The position numbers and the translations under genes were made by a program. From Paralvinella palmiformis (lineage: Eukaryota > Annelida > Polychaeta > Terebellida > Alvinellidae), in assembly GCA_025642065.1 (NCBI GenBank), contig JAODUP010000184.1:374001-438000 (forward strand): 64,000 bases of DNA, read 5' to 3'. This document shows, one piece after another, positions 46,207-59,200 of this stretch; the stretch's first letter is position 1; each line of letters opens with the position of its first letter. Below the pieces are notes generated by a model that worked only from the letters and a program-made list of their open reading frames with translations, did not search any database and was not told where the DNA came from.

Positions 46207-46360
46207 GATGATGATTTACGGCCACTTTTGGTAGGCATACGGTAGGCTAAATGGGCCGAGCGACCTCCAAAGGTAATGAAGCGAGGTCGAAACAACCTTC
46301 AGATATGCCCACACCGAGGTTCGAACTCTGATGGTAGCGATCTGTGGTTCAACCCATTCC
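46207..46360 (-). mobile_element. Family A SINE, reverse orientation
   Basis: The + strand reads GATGATGATTTACGGCCACT, GGTAGGCTAAATGGGCCGAG, CAAAGGTAATGAAGCGAGGT and a reversed B box GGTTCGAACTC. Confidence 0.85.
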
Positions 46361-46699
46361 TTTGAAGGATCTGCCTCAAAAGAACATACTTCAAACCATT
46401 TTATTAAGTTTTGGACTAAATGAGATTCTCAAAAACAGTGTTTAACGTTATAATGTGAATCATTACAGATCATAATTATCATTCTGTCTCGCTGCCCACT
46501 TAATCAGCTTCGGTAGTAATTACCAATCAATTGATATTGAAAGTTGGTTAATGTTTTTATATATTATTGTTGTAAATCATTGTATCTTTAGAACTACCTG
46601 CATCATCATCATCATCACCACCACCACAGCCTCACACGCCTCAGTCCCCTTGGTTATAAATGAATACATCGCATTACGAAATGAAAGCATCCGTTTGGG

Positions 46700-46850
46700 T
46701 ATTGCTGTAGTGCAGCTGGTCGTGTACTGTGCTGAAGGCCGCCACATCTAGTGATTGAATCCCAGTGTTACCTGTTTCTGGAGGACGTCTTAACCTTGAC
46801 TGTTTCGTGGAGTTTCAAGCCTCTGGGCCATGTGTTTCAGATCAGCACTG
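46700..46850 (+). mobile_element. Family C-like tRNA-SINE, diverged
   Basis: It shows GTAGTGCAGCTGGTCGTGTA and GTGATTGAATCCCAGTGTTA followed by a body with GGAGGACGTCTTAACC. It resembles the fragment at 5114. Boundaries are approximate. Confidence 0.45.
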
Positions 46851-46876
46851 GGGCAAAACACTAACTCATTCAGGGC

Positions 46877-47045
46877 TTCTCCATGGCCTAACTGGTAGCA
46901 AGGTTGGCCACGAACCACTGGCAGCTGGGATCGAACCCCAGTTGGGCTATGTTTGATGCGTGTCCTTATTGTTCTCTTTGCCTCGTTCCTTTGTAGGGTG
47001 CTCACCCCATTTAGCTTACCATGCGCACAAAAGTGGTAAACAATC
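46877..47045 (+). mobile_element. Family A SINE variant
   Basis: The head CATGGCCTAACTGGTAGCAA, the B-box-like GATCGAACCCC and the 3' end CCATTTAGCTTACCATGCGC then AAAAGTGG are visible. The body middle differs from the main family. Confidence 0.75.
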
Positions 47046-48470
47046 AACAACATTTCACATTTCGATGTAGAACATGTGATTCTAAGTATTGCAGCCTTAC
47101 TGGCTGGTGTGGGTTGTGAGTCACAATCTCACACGATTCTTATAATAGCTATAGGGCCTGACTGGTATGTACTTTGTTCCGATGGTATGGACTTGAACCA
47201 GCTGCCACTACTGTCAACACCCTCAGAAGCATATTCTGTCCAGCTGTTAGTTGTCATACGTGCACAATCCCTTACCATCCATCCAAGTATCCCCATGGCC
47301 TGTTGGAGGCTTTGAACCTATAACCTCTTCCCCTTTGGTCATACCACAGGTTCGCATTGATATCCTTGAAGAATTCATTTGGATCCGGGCTTTAACCAGA
47401 AACGAAATTGTGGTCATCGAGATTACGGAACAAAAAGGTCGAGTAATTCTCACACAGGAATATTTTGAAAATGGGGTGGTGAAAGTTTTGAAAATGAGGT
47501 GGGCATCTTAGATGACATCTGTTAATGCAGAACGTGTAACTAGTATAGATCAAGTTGTCCTTTACTCTTACCAATATTAGATATTGTTTTGAAACTGCTG
47601 CATGGTTTTGCAGCTAAAATTCTTCCAGGCATTCAAATTGTCGTGTTTCAGTAATTGCCAACAGGGCAGTTCGTTATAACTTGCAAGGCATAGGGCATGC
47701 CAGCTAGTTGGCCAGCTGTGTGTGTGTGTGTGTGTGTGTGCGTGTGTGTGTGGCTGAAGCAACTCCCACTTGTATAATTAAACAAACAAAACTGTATGGA
47801 CTTTTTGGGGGAACAGGGCGGTCACTCTAGTTCCTCGTACCCAAAGGATGGGCCCTGACTGTCAGTCCATGGAGAGTAAACGCAATAACAACACAATACA
47901 TTTACCTCTTTCCCCCATATAATTGTTTTTGTACTTAAAATCATTACTCCAGTAGTAAATATGAATGTTCAAGTTTTTGTAAATTATATGAATACAGCAC
48001 ATTGACATCTTCTCCAGATGTCGTGTTCGTGACCAAATGGCTGTAAGTTTTTATCATCTATAAAATACTTCATTGAATCATATTCCTAGCAAGATTTTTA
48101 AGAATAACGTCAGTACACGATTTATTCCAATCTTCATTATAATAATTACGTTCATCTACATGGTTTTAAATAAACACCTACCCACCCACTAGCCAGATCA
48201 GATCTAATACATTCTATGTCGGTCACCAAATTGTGCTGTTTTCATGGTTTAAGATATCATGATATTTTGTTTCTGAATGGAAGCTAACTTGAGAAGAACA
48301 TATTTTTAGACACCCACCCAGATCAAACACCCATATCATGTGTGTTGTTAACAAACGTGCTTTACATAACCTGTACATTTCACCACCGAATGGAACAGCA
48401 GCCAACTCAAACTGGACATTTGCTCAATCTTCAAATAACTTCAGAGGTATTTTGTAACTGGTTTGTTTAT

Positions 48471-48768
48471 CCGCCTCTTTGGTCACATCGGTAGAGCATG
48501 AGACTATTTACCTATGGCTATGGTCCTTCTGTGAGGGAGGTCACAGGTTCGCGCCCCAGCCGTGGCACTACAGTAGGGGGAGTTTTTCATCCAGCCAGGC
48601 AACTGGTAAGGTTTTCGCCACTAAACATTCCATTTATTCTAAATTTATTTAGAATTACGGTAGTCTCCGTGGGGAAGCTGTAAATTACAGACCATTTGCG
48701 TCTCCCTCATTTCAGGTTGCCAGCTACATAAAACACTGCCATTTCGGCTATTATTATCTATAATTTGA
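48471..48768 (+). mobile_element. tRNA-derived SINE, family B, full length
   Basis: The head is GGTCACATCGGTAGAGCATG with B box GGTTCGCGCCCC. The body (GGGGGAGTTTTTCATCCAGC, GGCAACTGGTAAGG, AAATTTATTTAGAATTA) matches the copy at 4829 over its length. Confidence 0.83.
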
Positions 48769-49651
48769 CCTTACTGAAGCAAACAAAAAATAATTCGTCC
48801 TTTTTCTATTGAAGCTGGGATTGGTGCTCGAAAGCTCAGTTAGTGACAGAAAGAAATTTTTTACATATACATGTATTATTTAATTATTACAATGGAACAA
48901 ATTAAGTTTTAATACTCCCTGAACACACACAAAGTATGGTGATGTTTCCTGTTAGAAACATTCCGTAGCTACATGACTTTCTTCCTGTGTCGAAAGTGAA
49001 AAATACGAGGTAGATAAGACCCACAGAGTGACTATATCAGTCAATTGCTTAGTAAACCTAAATAAACCATAAATATAAAAGTTAAGCCATCAGGTATACA
49101 TGTAATCAGGTGGATAAAAATAGGACATATTCGTAGAACATAAAACACTGAAGACACCATTTTCCTGATGCCAAAATGTAACTCCCTGATGAATATCAAG
49201 GTTGGGGTGAGCACCTGTTCAAAATACTGTGATATGCATAAACATGAGTACTTCATTCAAATATTCATAGATAAATCTGAATGATACACACAAATATGAA
49301 TGCTTTCTTCAAGAAATTCCTGAAATAATAAGTACCTTAGAATGTAGTATGATAAGTGATTTGGAAATGCCAATAAAGCTATTGGAACTACAAGCAAACC
49401 TCATATTTTCATTTAAGCTGTCCCTGTTTATATAATCAAATTGGATTTCAATCCGAGATCTGCTTGGTGAACTTTAAGAAAGGTCATTTTCATTTACTTC
49501 ACTGGCACCAGTGAACTATTCAGTTGTGATGGAGGTTTACACCTGAATCTTCCTTGACATCACAATATCTTACTGTAAATTCATAGGTTATTAATGTTTT
49601 CTGAATCAGTTCATGACAAACCAGAGCTCTTATATGGTGGGGATTTGTGTT

Positions 49652-49821
49652 GGATGATGATCATTGGTGTTTTATGGCCACTTTTGTGTACAATGTAGGC
49701 TAAATGCCCCGAGCAACATCGAAAGATGAAACACCCTTCAGATATGCCAACCCGAAGATTCGAACTCAGGAGGTAGTGATCTGTGATCCAACGCACTACC
49801 AGTTAGACCACGTAAGGTGCC
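49652..49821 (-). mobile_element. Family A SINE, reverse orientation
   Basis: The + strand shows GATGATGATCATTGGTGTTT, TGGCCACTTTTGTG, the reversed B box GATTCGAACTC and the reversed head ACTACCAGTTAGACCACG. It lacks part of the body. Confidence 0.8.
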
Positions 49822-50289
49822 CCAGGATTTACATCGGACATCATAATGGAAAATACCCACAACATATTTGGAGAGTTCTCATTACTCTAGTATCGTTGAG
49901 TATTACTTCAGGAATTTGATGAACTTTGCATCGTACTCGGACTATGAGTTTGCCCAACCCCTCCACTAGGTGCGCCACTGAGCTCGATTCTTTTCAAGGA
50001 TATTGGCGCTATAGAAGTTTTGTAATTACTACAAGCCATTAGTAATTTGACCGTAAAAATTCCTGTTGTGGGTAATCACAGTATTAAATAGAAATGAACA
50101 ACAGGGTGTCCAAGTGAAATGATGGGGCATCGACGATCAGGATCCAGAGTTGTGTAATAGAGGATTATCAACAATCACATCATAATTGGTAATCATTTTA
50201 GGAAAAACGGTAGCCAAAATGATCACTGGCTAGTCAATATAACACAAATACGGCACTTCAATTCTTGAATGAATTAAATTAAACCAGTA

Positions 50290-50620
50290 ATAATAATAAT
50301 ATATATTTAATAGAGTGCCTTTACTAGCAGGAGCCATTCAAAGGCGTTGTACAAATAATATGTAATATAATAATACCCCAAATAATATGTCTGTAAAAAC
50401 CCTGTAATGATTTAAAAGATAATAATTATCTATCTGTGAAAGCGACCTTAAATAGGTGTGTTTTTAGAAGAGATTTAAAATTTTCAAGAGACGACGCATT
50501 CCTAATATTTGCCGGCAACCTATTCCACAAAGTGGGGGGCTGCAACACTAAACGCACAATCACCATATGACTTGAGCCGAGACACAGGGGAGGCAAGGGA
50601 CTGCTCATAACTGAATAAAG
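50290..50620 (-). mobile_element. LINE (non-LTR retrotransposon) 3' end, 5'-truncated
   Basis: Read on the minus strand, a frame (50608 down to 50426) encodes PTLWNRLPANIRNASSLENF and KSLLKTHLFKVAFTDR, then a natural TAA. This LWNxLPxxIRxxxxxxxFKxxLKTxLF signature is the extreme C-terminus of many LINE reverse-transcriptase ORF2 proteins (CR1/L2-like and related clades). The 3' UTR then gives TTGTACAACGCCTTTGAATG, GCTCCTGCTAGTAAAGG and a TATTATTATT tail. The catalytic reverse-transcriptase part is absent. Confidence 0.8.
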
Positions 50621-52499
50621 CAGTGCAGTTCGAGGGTCTGTTTTCCATAGTAGTGTCCAATGGACAAAAAAACATTTGGGCCTAAAAGTGCCAGATACTG
50701 GCTGTTGCGGAGATACAGTCCAAAGACTTGAAAATAAAATAAAGAAGATGAAACTGTAGGCTTTATTCGTGGCCGGAATAGACCTTGGGGGTCAGTTCGA
50801 GTGGGGGGATGGCCACCCCCTTCAGCAGTCAAAATGTTCGGGGAAAAAACCCAACAACAAGTGACACGAAGAGGAGAATAGACAAAACATCCTTGTAAAC
50901 CAGTGCTTTATTGCAGGAGCTTAATTTCGAAGTATAAAAGTCAATTGAATACAATTACACAATCAATTGTGAGGAAATAAGGCAAAAATACAGACAATCT
51001 ACTTTTTCCCCAAAAAAAGGAGATTTGTAAAAGGGAAATAAAATAGATCTTGCAGAATCATGACACAAAGGATATTCTTTGAAATAAAGGAGACATGGAC
51101 ACACTGAGATACAACAATTGAATTCTAAGAAGGAAGTTCAGTGGCAAATTACAACAGTATAACGTCTGATATGTGATTCCACGGGTGAATTGGCTACGGG
51201 AAATGAGAGAGAAAATGTTCACTTTACAAATTAAGAGCAGAAGTTATGCAATTTCCTGCTACTGACCGACTGCATTACAGAACATGGATGCTGCTATTAG
51301 GAAGAGACAAATATCTTGTTATAAATGACTGTCTAAGAAAAGAGCACCAATCTATTTTTACATTCTACTGAGAAACAATTAGAAAATGGAAAAAATAAAC
51401 AAAGCTGATGAAGATAAATTTATAAATCAGTGTTATGATGAACATTCTCAAAAACATTTTAACCCAAGCCTAAATTATAAGTGCTAGGGCCAAAAGCTGG
51501 GTCAATGCCAGTATTTAATTGTTTAATGTTCTGAAAATTCATGTTTGGTATTTAACTGTGTCTGTCAATGTCATATGTGACAATGTGATTGTCAGGACTT
51601 ACGTACACTGCAGTTGGTTTGCGACTCAGTGTATTGATTAGTGTGCAGCCAGGCATAGATACATAAATTATCTATCAATATATCTATCTAAATGATTATG
51701 GTTTATCCTCGGGATTCTTTGATCACTACCATATGTCATATGTGTGGGTATATCAAGCTATGTGTGCCAGTTTCTGTAACCGTGTATCGCTGTTAGTGTT
51801 ACTAATAAACATCATATTCACAGTCACGTGGTCTATATATATATATATAATATATATAGAGATCTAATACATATCATGTGTGTGTGTGTTACTTATTTTT
51901 TATGGGAATATTTTCAATAGATCTAGAAATGCTATTTCATAGTGTAAGTATATATCGTATATGCTTATTTTAATTTTATTCTCCTTTTCAAAACTGAACT
52001 GGTTCAATATATACAAAACGTTAGAAACAAACTGAACTAGGTCCTTTCTCGGGATCGAACCATTGACTGATTGAAGTAGACATTCACTGGACCGTTAATT
52101 TCCCATTGCATGATGATGATTGGATGACTAGCATTGGGATTAAATCATTAGACTCTAATTGATTGACACCAATGCAAATTAGAAGCGCTTTACAACCTGA
52201 CAAGCTGAGCTTTATCAGTTGTGACACGAGCTGAAACAGTTCCCCCATTTACTGATTTCCGGATATATCAGGCACCAGCACTTTCAACTGCGATTACGCA
52301 CCTCTAGATGTACGTGCGTTGATCAACTAGAATCTACAATCATCCAATGGGCCGAGATGTTTGAAAAGCACCGCGCTGCAGAGGAAAATACCTGCTGAGA
52401 ACTACATGCAGGGCCGTCACCTAGGTGGCGTTTCATATGACGTCATATCATCGGCCTCAAGGAATTCCCCTCAGAATTAAATGGCACCGTAACATAAAC

Positions 52500-53560
52500 G
52501 GGCACCCAGTAGACATATCCACACATCTGACGGCTGCAATGCAGCCGGCTAGCACATTTCTTTTCATTTTGCTTTCCTGACTGAGTTAATTAGCTGGTAT
52601 CCAGGATAACGCAAACTATGACGCAAATCAAACATTAACATAACCCATTCACCGGGCTAGCAAGCGGGTCCGTGTTCGGAAAATATAGTCCGGCTTAAAG
52701 TACGTTCTGAGCATACATTACGGACACGTATTGCCGCGATTCTTGGTTGATGAAACATAACTATAATAGTTTAACCGCGACGGATCGAAAGATCTTGCCG
52801 ATAAGACAGTTAGAGAGCGAACCCAACATTTGCTCAGGAGATGCGTAATGATCTGCCGGACGGTATGAGTAATTCTGCCGCGAAGATATTTCAGGAGACT
52901 GTCGTATTTTCCCCTCTAAAAATAGAAGGTCGAAGATTTTCACGAGCGAGGGCTTTTACTGGTCAGTAAAAATAGAAACTGTATGTATTTTCATTTCGTT
53001 TCTTGATGTACTAAATGTAATTGGCGAGTGGTGTTGTTTACACTGATCTTTCCGTGCGTTGTGTCGATGTAAGTGTCGGTGTCAAAGTTCTCGTCGCTTT
53101 CTGTGTAGAAAAGCCATTGCCGACACAGTTTCGGGCCGCGAGCTGGCTCACTGCTCGGGTGAAATGCGCCTAGCAGACGGTGGGCATAATGCATTTTAAT
53201 GGCGAAAATTCGCCGTTGTATTCTGTCCGCGACGTGGGTCTTTTCGTCTTCTAAACGGACGATGCGTCGATGGCCAGGTTGGAACGACGATCGACAGCTG
53301 TCATTTGTTGTTCTCGGGATTACTGGCCCGAATTACGTCATCATGTCTTGGGTACGTACCCAAATCGGTGCGTGTTGTTGTTTATGCGGTCAAGTAATGT
53401 CTGACGACCGCCGCAGTGGCTCTGAAGCGAAACAGGTTGCTCACGACGACGTTGCGGGCCTGGTTTCGGCGTCGTTTGGAAGTTGGTCGGCTCATATTGG
53501 CGATTTCGAACTTAGTGTGGCAATCTGAGATTTATCGACTTCTGCAGACCTGGCAACTGG
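52500..53560. promoter_or_regulatory. CpG-rich block, candidate promoter or first exon of a neighbouring gene
   Basis: CpG density rises clearly above the flanks (for example GCGACGGATCG, CCGTCCGCGACGTGGG, GACGACGTTGCGGGCC). It contains the inverted repeat GGCGAAAATTCGCC at 53201-53214 and a TACGTCAT site (CRE-like half) near 53334. A 109-codon frame (53199-53528) crosses it but matches no family I know. Direction of any gene is unknown. Confidence 0.45.
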
Positions 53561-54900
53561 GTCTAGATAGGGAATAGGCTTCCTCGGTTGTTGATGTTGG
53601 TTGATACCTGGCCCTGGCCTGGGTGATAGATCAGCCGCAGCATAGCGTCACTAAATTAAATATCAGTATATCCACAACATGTAGAGTGTACATTGTTTAC
53701 AAAGGTTATCCCCCCCCCCCCGACCCATTCGTTTTTGTTTACTCCTTTAGGTGAGCTATATAAATTATTTAATAAGATGTTATCTAATGCAGCTTTAATT
53801 GTCTATATATCTTTTTTGATGATTAATATGTAATACATAAGAGATTTTAGATTAGAAAAGGTAAACAACCCCTTTTCAGCTTTTGTTGAAAATAGATGAA
53901 GTGTTGAGAAGATGAGAAGTGCTGAAAATTGTTACCATTAAACATGACCTTTATGACCAAATTAGCTTCGTACACTGGCTTTGATTTTACCGGTTAAGGA
54001 TGTATGAGCATAAATTCCTTTAAAACTTAAATCATAATATAAACAAACTGACTTTGAATAGTGTATGTTCAAACAATGTTGGTTGATATCTGGGTGATCC
54101 ATTGGCCGAAGCATAGCGTCACTACATATCAGTATATCCACAACATGTATATTGTTTACAAATGTCCCCCCCCCCCGACCCATTACTTACTTTTTGTTTA
54201 CTGCTTTAGGTGATCTACATTAATCATTTAATATGATATTATCTAATGCAGACTTAATTATCCATATATTTTTTTTGATGACTAATACGTAAGAGATTTT
54301 AGATTAGAAAAGGTGAACAACCCCTTTCGTTGAAAATAGATGAAATGCCCAGAAGTGCTGACGATTTTGTCGCCATTAAACAATTGTGTATAAATCTGTT
54401 TTATTGCAATTGCACATTTTCCCCTTATTTTCAGTGCTATGACTGAAATTTAAAAAAAAGTGTTTTAATCAAGTGCAGTTCCCAAAGCAAGATAAATCAT
54501 GTGTATTATTATGGGTTGTTTTAGGCAACTTTTTTTGCAAATACTAGTAAAAATTAACAAACCAGTATTGAAAGATGTAAGGATAGTGAAAATGACCGAA
54601 AGTGAAGCATTGTAAATAGATTTGAAAGACTGGTAATCTTTGGCCAGATTCACTTGTTGACATTCACAATTTGGTGGATACTACTACATTTCATTAACAA
54701 AATGTTCTTTAGTTGTTGAAAATAGGAGGAAAGCAGTATGAAATGTCGCCTTTTTGGGTCCGATACAAATTAGCTTTGTGCAGTGGCTTTGAATTTACCG
54801 TTTGAGGGTGTATGAGCATAAATACCTTCAATATTTTAACTGATCATAATATAAACAAACTGACTGAGTATTGTATATCCAAGCATAATTAAAAAAATTC
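53560..54900. repeat. Large diverged direct duplication
   Basis: GCATAGCGTCACTA, TATCAGTATATCCACAACAT and a poly-C run at 53640-53720 recur at 54112-54180. The following TTTTTGTTTACT, TTATCTAATGCAG and GATTTTAGATTAGAAAAGGT recur too. CTTTGATTTTACCGGTTAAG then TGTATGAGCATAAAT at about 53977 recurs near 54788. The units are roughly 470-800 bp apart, so the array has gained or lost sequence. Confidence 0.8.
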
Positions 54901-55489
54901 GGGCCAGGAAACCACCCTAAAAGGCCACAAAACATCCATCTTGATTAGTTCAATTATAGCGGCAATGCTAAACATATTTGGACGTACCAATATAATAGTC
55001 GAATTGGGGTAGTTGTCTGTGATCTTGTAGAAAAATAGGACACATGCTTAAAGCACTGCTATTAATTGATGAAAATACACAATACATGTTTATTGATTTG
55101 TGATTAATGGGGTTGGTATTGATATGTAATCAGGAATGTGTGCCTGTCTGTGTTTAATACTGTAAAGCCCAAGTTTGTCACATCATTAATAATACACTGA
55201 TATCACACAGGCATGGATACATACATACATTCACATGTATACAAATGCATGTCACATGTGTAATGTTATGAAAAAAATTAGAGCCTAAATATTTCTTATA
55301 GGCAGACATATTCCATTTTTGCAGTCTGTCACAATGTTGTAACTTCCTCTTTACTTCAAACAAGACACATTTTCAAATTCTGTTTTTTGTTTAGATTTGT
55401 TGATATATTTGTTTTACTAGGTGTTTGAATTTTAATTATGTTTTGTTTTCAATGAGATAACAGTGGTTCAGTTAAGAAATAAAGTAGAG

Positions 55490-55640
55490 GGATCCAACCA
55501 AAAAATAACATAATCAGATACTGGTAGGCATCAAAGGCCTAGAATGGCACAAAGCAGCGTCATTGGAAAACGAAAGTCTATTTGAGAGTAGGCAAGTCAA
55601 ATGACCCTGGTTCCAGCTTCTAACAGAAGCCCTGGATAAT
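55490..55640. repeat. Dispersed repeat, also at 58215-58330
   Basis: GGAAAACGAAAGTCTATTTG, AGAGTAGGCA-GTCA-ATGAC and CGGCTTCTAACA-type sequence occur in the same order at both sites, with divergence. The family is unknown to me. Confidence 0.6.
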
Positions 55641-56196
55641 CATGGATGAATCTGCAGATTTTACATTCACATCAATTTATTTGTCTACTTGGAATTTTGA
55701 AATAAAAGTAACAGTACTTTATAAAAACACACACACAGATACATGGTTTCTTAAAACTTAGGTGTATTCAGAGTAGTGCTAAGGGCTCAAAAGAAATTGA
55801 TGGGGGTTTACTTGAGGGAAAAGTTAGTTTTTGTTTTAATGTTTTGAATTTAGGTTTTGTTACTGCCATTAGATGTTGTTAAAATTCTGTATCCTTTTCA
55901 CATGCCTTTGTCTTCTCACCTGAAATTAGTTCATGTGAAATATTAGAACACATTAGGAAATTATCTCTTGGGTGATCAGCAGATGTGGAGGTTCTGTCAT
56001 CATAATTGGGACTGTGGATAGGTGTGTGGTCTTCATAAAAAAAACCCATCTTGTTAAATAGTTGAATGCTACATGTATTATTCTGTAATAAATATGTATA
56101 GATAGAGAGAGTTGACTTCAAAATGTAAATGTGGGCATCTATTTAATTAAAAATGTCTTTTGAGTGGACAGTTTATATTTAAAAGAAGCGCTAGAA

Positions 56197-56312
56197 CTGT
56201 GAGTGAAAGATATGTATCCTATTTTGAAAATAGGATATATATCTTTCATTCACAGATTTACTTAATTAAAATAGGACCAACTACAGAAAATAGTATTTTT
56301 CGTAGTTGGTCC
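56197..56312 (+). repeat. Two adjacent long hairpins
   Basis: Hairpin 1 (56197-56255) has 29-base arms starting CTGTGAGTGAAAGATATG; the two arm differences would pair as G-U in a + strand RNA. Hairpin 2 (56274-56312) has 19-base arms starting GGACCAACTACAG, with about two mismatches. AT-rich linkers lie around them. It may be a small foldback MITE or an RNA hairpin source; there is no expression evidence. Confidence 0.75.
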
Positions 56313-57506
56313 AACATTAATTAATTAAATTAGTTTGAAAGATGTTTATTAACTAGATTTCAGTTGTTGCTCATTTGTGGTGAAGTGTATTCGTTGTTTA
56401 TGGTTATGTAGATAAAACATTGTTGGGACGTACTATATATGGTTGGTTTCGTTGTCGGGATGAGCTGTTCATAAATGGCAAGACAAGCTTTTGTAGCCTG
56501 GATCACGTTTGCCAGAAATAGCCGGACCACTTAATAAATGCCTACCTCATAATCGGGTGCTAAAGAACAATTAACTCATTAGTGCCAGGCATTAAGGATT
56601 TAATCAGTGGCTTCCGTGGTGGTGCCACCACCAAGGCGTCGGATATTTTTAAAATGACATTTTGTGCTGTTATAATGGCATAAATTTCGTTCAAGGCAGG
56701 TACGCGCTATGAGTGATCGGTGTCTCCAGGGTATCGCTTCCTGGTGCAGCTGGGTTGTGGCGGCTGTCCGCCAAAATGTCGGTGCTTTGTAGACAGTGGC
56801 GACTTGGTGTCCTTGCTGGGCTATTATCATTGGTATTGTATTACATAGTTGTTTGTCTGATTGATGTCTGTCCATTAAATTTTTTGTTCCCGGGTCTTTT
56901 TTACCCATCACAACAATTCTTAGTAATGCAGTCTCCTTCTTCTGTTGACATTTTCATTACCTTTTTTTGGCATGAGTACTATTATCTTGCAGCTGTAGAT
57001 TTGGTCCACTTGTCTTCCTGGACACCACACAAGGCATCTAATGCAGGTAACCCATAGCGAATGTTGCTGTGCTAGTACACCGATTACATTTAACTGAAAG
57101 GGTTGATCTGCGAATTTATCTGTGAAAGAACATGGCTCGACGAATCGAAAGCCAGCCTGGCCAAATGTTTGGGTGATGTTTCAGTGCTCCCTGAACTCAG
57201 ACAGACTTACCAGGTTATGTTAGATGATTAATCTGCCTAGTGTCTCTTAGAGATGTCATTTGATTAAAGTACATTAATGTGCACCGAGTGTATACTGTAT
57301 ATAATGGGTAATATAGGCCTTTTCTTCTGGGTGATGATAAAAATATTTTGCAGAATATTCCTCACATAGTTTGGTGCCTAGCATTTTGGATCAGTATTTT
57401 TGATATCAGAGAATTTCAATTGGTCGATTTCTTTGTCTGAAAATGTGTCCAGGATATAGTGGTTTATGGTGGATGTTGTTGCTTTACTTGTCTTCGAGGA
57501 AAATAT

Positions 57507-57655
57507 GAGAGCACTCCGTGGTTAGAGCAGTGTGCCACAAACCTTCAGTTTAGTGTTAAAATCTGACCCTTGGATGTATTTCTTTTATCCAGCATAGTTG
57601 CCCTATGGCCAGGTGTCCCAGGTGTGATCAGTGCTGATGCTAAAAACTGAACTTA
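57507..57655 (+). mobile_element. tRNA-derived SINE, family C
   Basis: It has GAGAGCACTCCGTGGTTAGA, a diverged B-box region (GTTAAAATCTGACCC) and the 3' end GTGTGATCAGTGCTGATGCT then AAAAACTGAAC. Confidence 0.62.
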
Positions 57656-59198
57656 CCCACCCCAGTAAAATATGACTGGTACTCCACAGGTCCATATTTT
57701 TGGCTTTTTACGATTTACCATCAGAAAAGTTGTTGTTCTTGAAGGAATAGAACTTTAAAATTGCTTCATAGCTAAGTACCAAATTGGGCATTGTGAGCAG
57801 GTTTTTCTCAGTAATCTGAATACATAAGAAGACAGCTGCGCATTTAAGGAGGAATTGGATTTGCTGGTCGTAAAAAACCCTGGACCAAAACAGTTGCTTT
57901 TCTGCAAAAACAGTGCAAATTTGTGTTTACCTTTAGAAAATCTTTCCCAAAATTATTTTGTTTGTAATTTTTTATTTTATGTTCACCTAGGATTGCACAC
58001 ATTGATTTGGTTCAGTGATTTCTATGGCGCTGGTCGATGTGATGTTATCTGGTGCTGAATCTTTGACTGATGATGTGCTGAGATTTTACTGTGCTTGTGT
58101 CTTGTCTTTCCAATGATTTTGACCCGAGTGTGCCCGCCTTTGACTAAGACTGTGGTGAAACCTACTGCAAATTCAAAGATCCACATTACAGATAACAGTT
58201 AAATTTGCTCAATCAGTGTTTTTGTTAAGAAATAAAATGGGAGGGGGGGGGAACAAGAATTGGAAACGAAAGTAGCCCAGTCTCTACTTGAGAATAGGCA
58301 GCTCATATGACTTGGGTCCCCGGCTTCTAACAAAACCAATGTCAGTGGATGAGTTGGTTTGTGCACTGACTCACTTTGGACTCTGTTTTCTGTCGCTCTG
58401 TGTCACACATATATCACGCACCTTTTAAATGGATTGATTTTTTAAAATTGAAACACATGCTGCATAATAATAATACAAACCAGACGTATTTATTTAACCA
58501 GCTGTCTTTTGGGTTCCAATTTCAAGGCTAGTTTTGAATTCATCGGCTATTCCGGCACACAACTATGAAAGGCTCATCTCGTTTTTTATTTTAGTTGGTT
58601 TTCTTCGCGAGTTGTCCGAAATGTGTATTTGCTAAATTAGCATCAGTCCTTTAATAACCAAAAAAAAATGACAACTAGGTTTAGAAAACAAGATGAAATG
58701 CAATATAAAATGGGGTTATAGTTTGTCAAATGATTTTACTTTGCCATTAAATAATAATCTATGTTGGTACTAATCTAAATTACTGTCTGTGAGCATTTGT
58801 ATTATATTACACATAGAGCATCATCCAGCAAATAATGTTTGCAAACATATATCCAGAAGTTATTAAACAAGATGCCAAAAAGCCAGGTGTTTGTTTTAAT
58901 AGTTGAGTCCGGATTACAGTTAATATTCACAAGCATGGTGCTGTTTATTATGGATCCCTGCAGTGGGCACTAAATTGAAGAATCTGACATTATTCCAAGC
59001 TTGCAAAAAATTATCGTCATCTGACCAGAGTTCTGGGGGGGGGGGGGGAATATGGCAAGAAACATCAAAACTGGCAATCAATCAATTGACTTTGAAATAT
59101 GTCAGCATTTATGATATGTATAACAAAAACTAAATTAAAGTATGGAAATAATCCTGTCACTGGTGAATATGCCATATCCAGTTGACAACAATCTCTTT

Positions 59199-59200
<2 letters not shown>

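Larger units (their letters stand above)
44794..52499. other. Intergenic region with transposon remnants
   Basis: After the PIAS 3' end this stretch holds the palindromic MITE (45298), SINEs (46207, 46700, 46877, 48471, 49652), the LINE 3' end (50290) and a TG tract (47717). A TATATA inverted segment lies near 51834-51860. No gene was recognised; 50640-52450 shows nothing I could name. Confidence 0.6.

Noticed and set aside
53199..53528. 109-codon frame in the CpG-rich block
   Set aside because: No domain or similarity, and its composition fits an untranslated first exon or promoter better.
56713..57057. 114-codon hydrophobic frame with possible donor at 57047
   Set aside because: It has no recognised family and a non-ATG opening (first ATG at 56776), and there is no acceptor or partner exon. 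The donor is weak, so it is probably chance.
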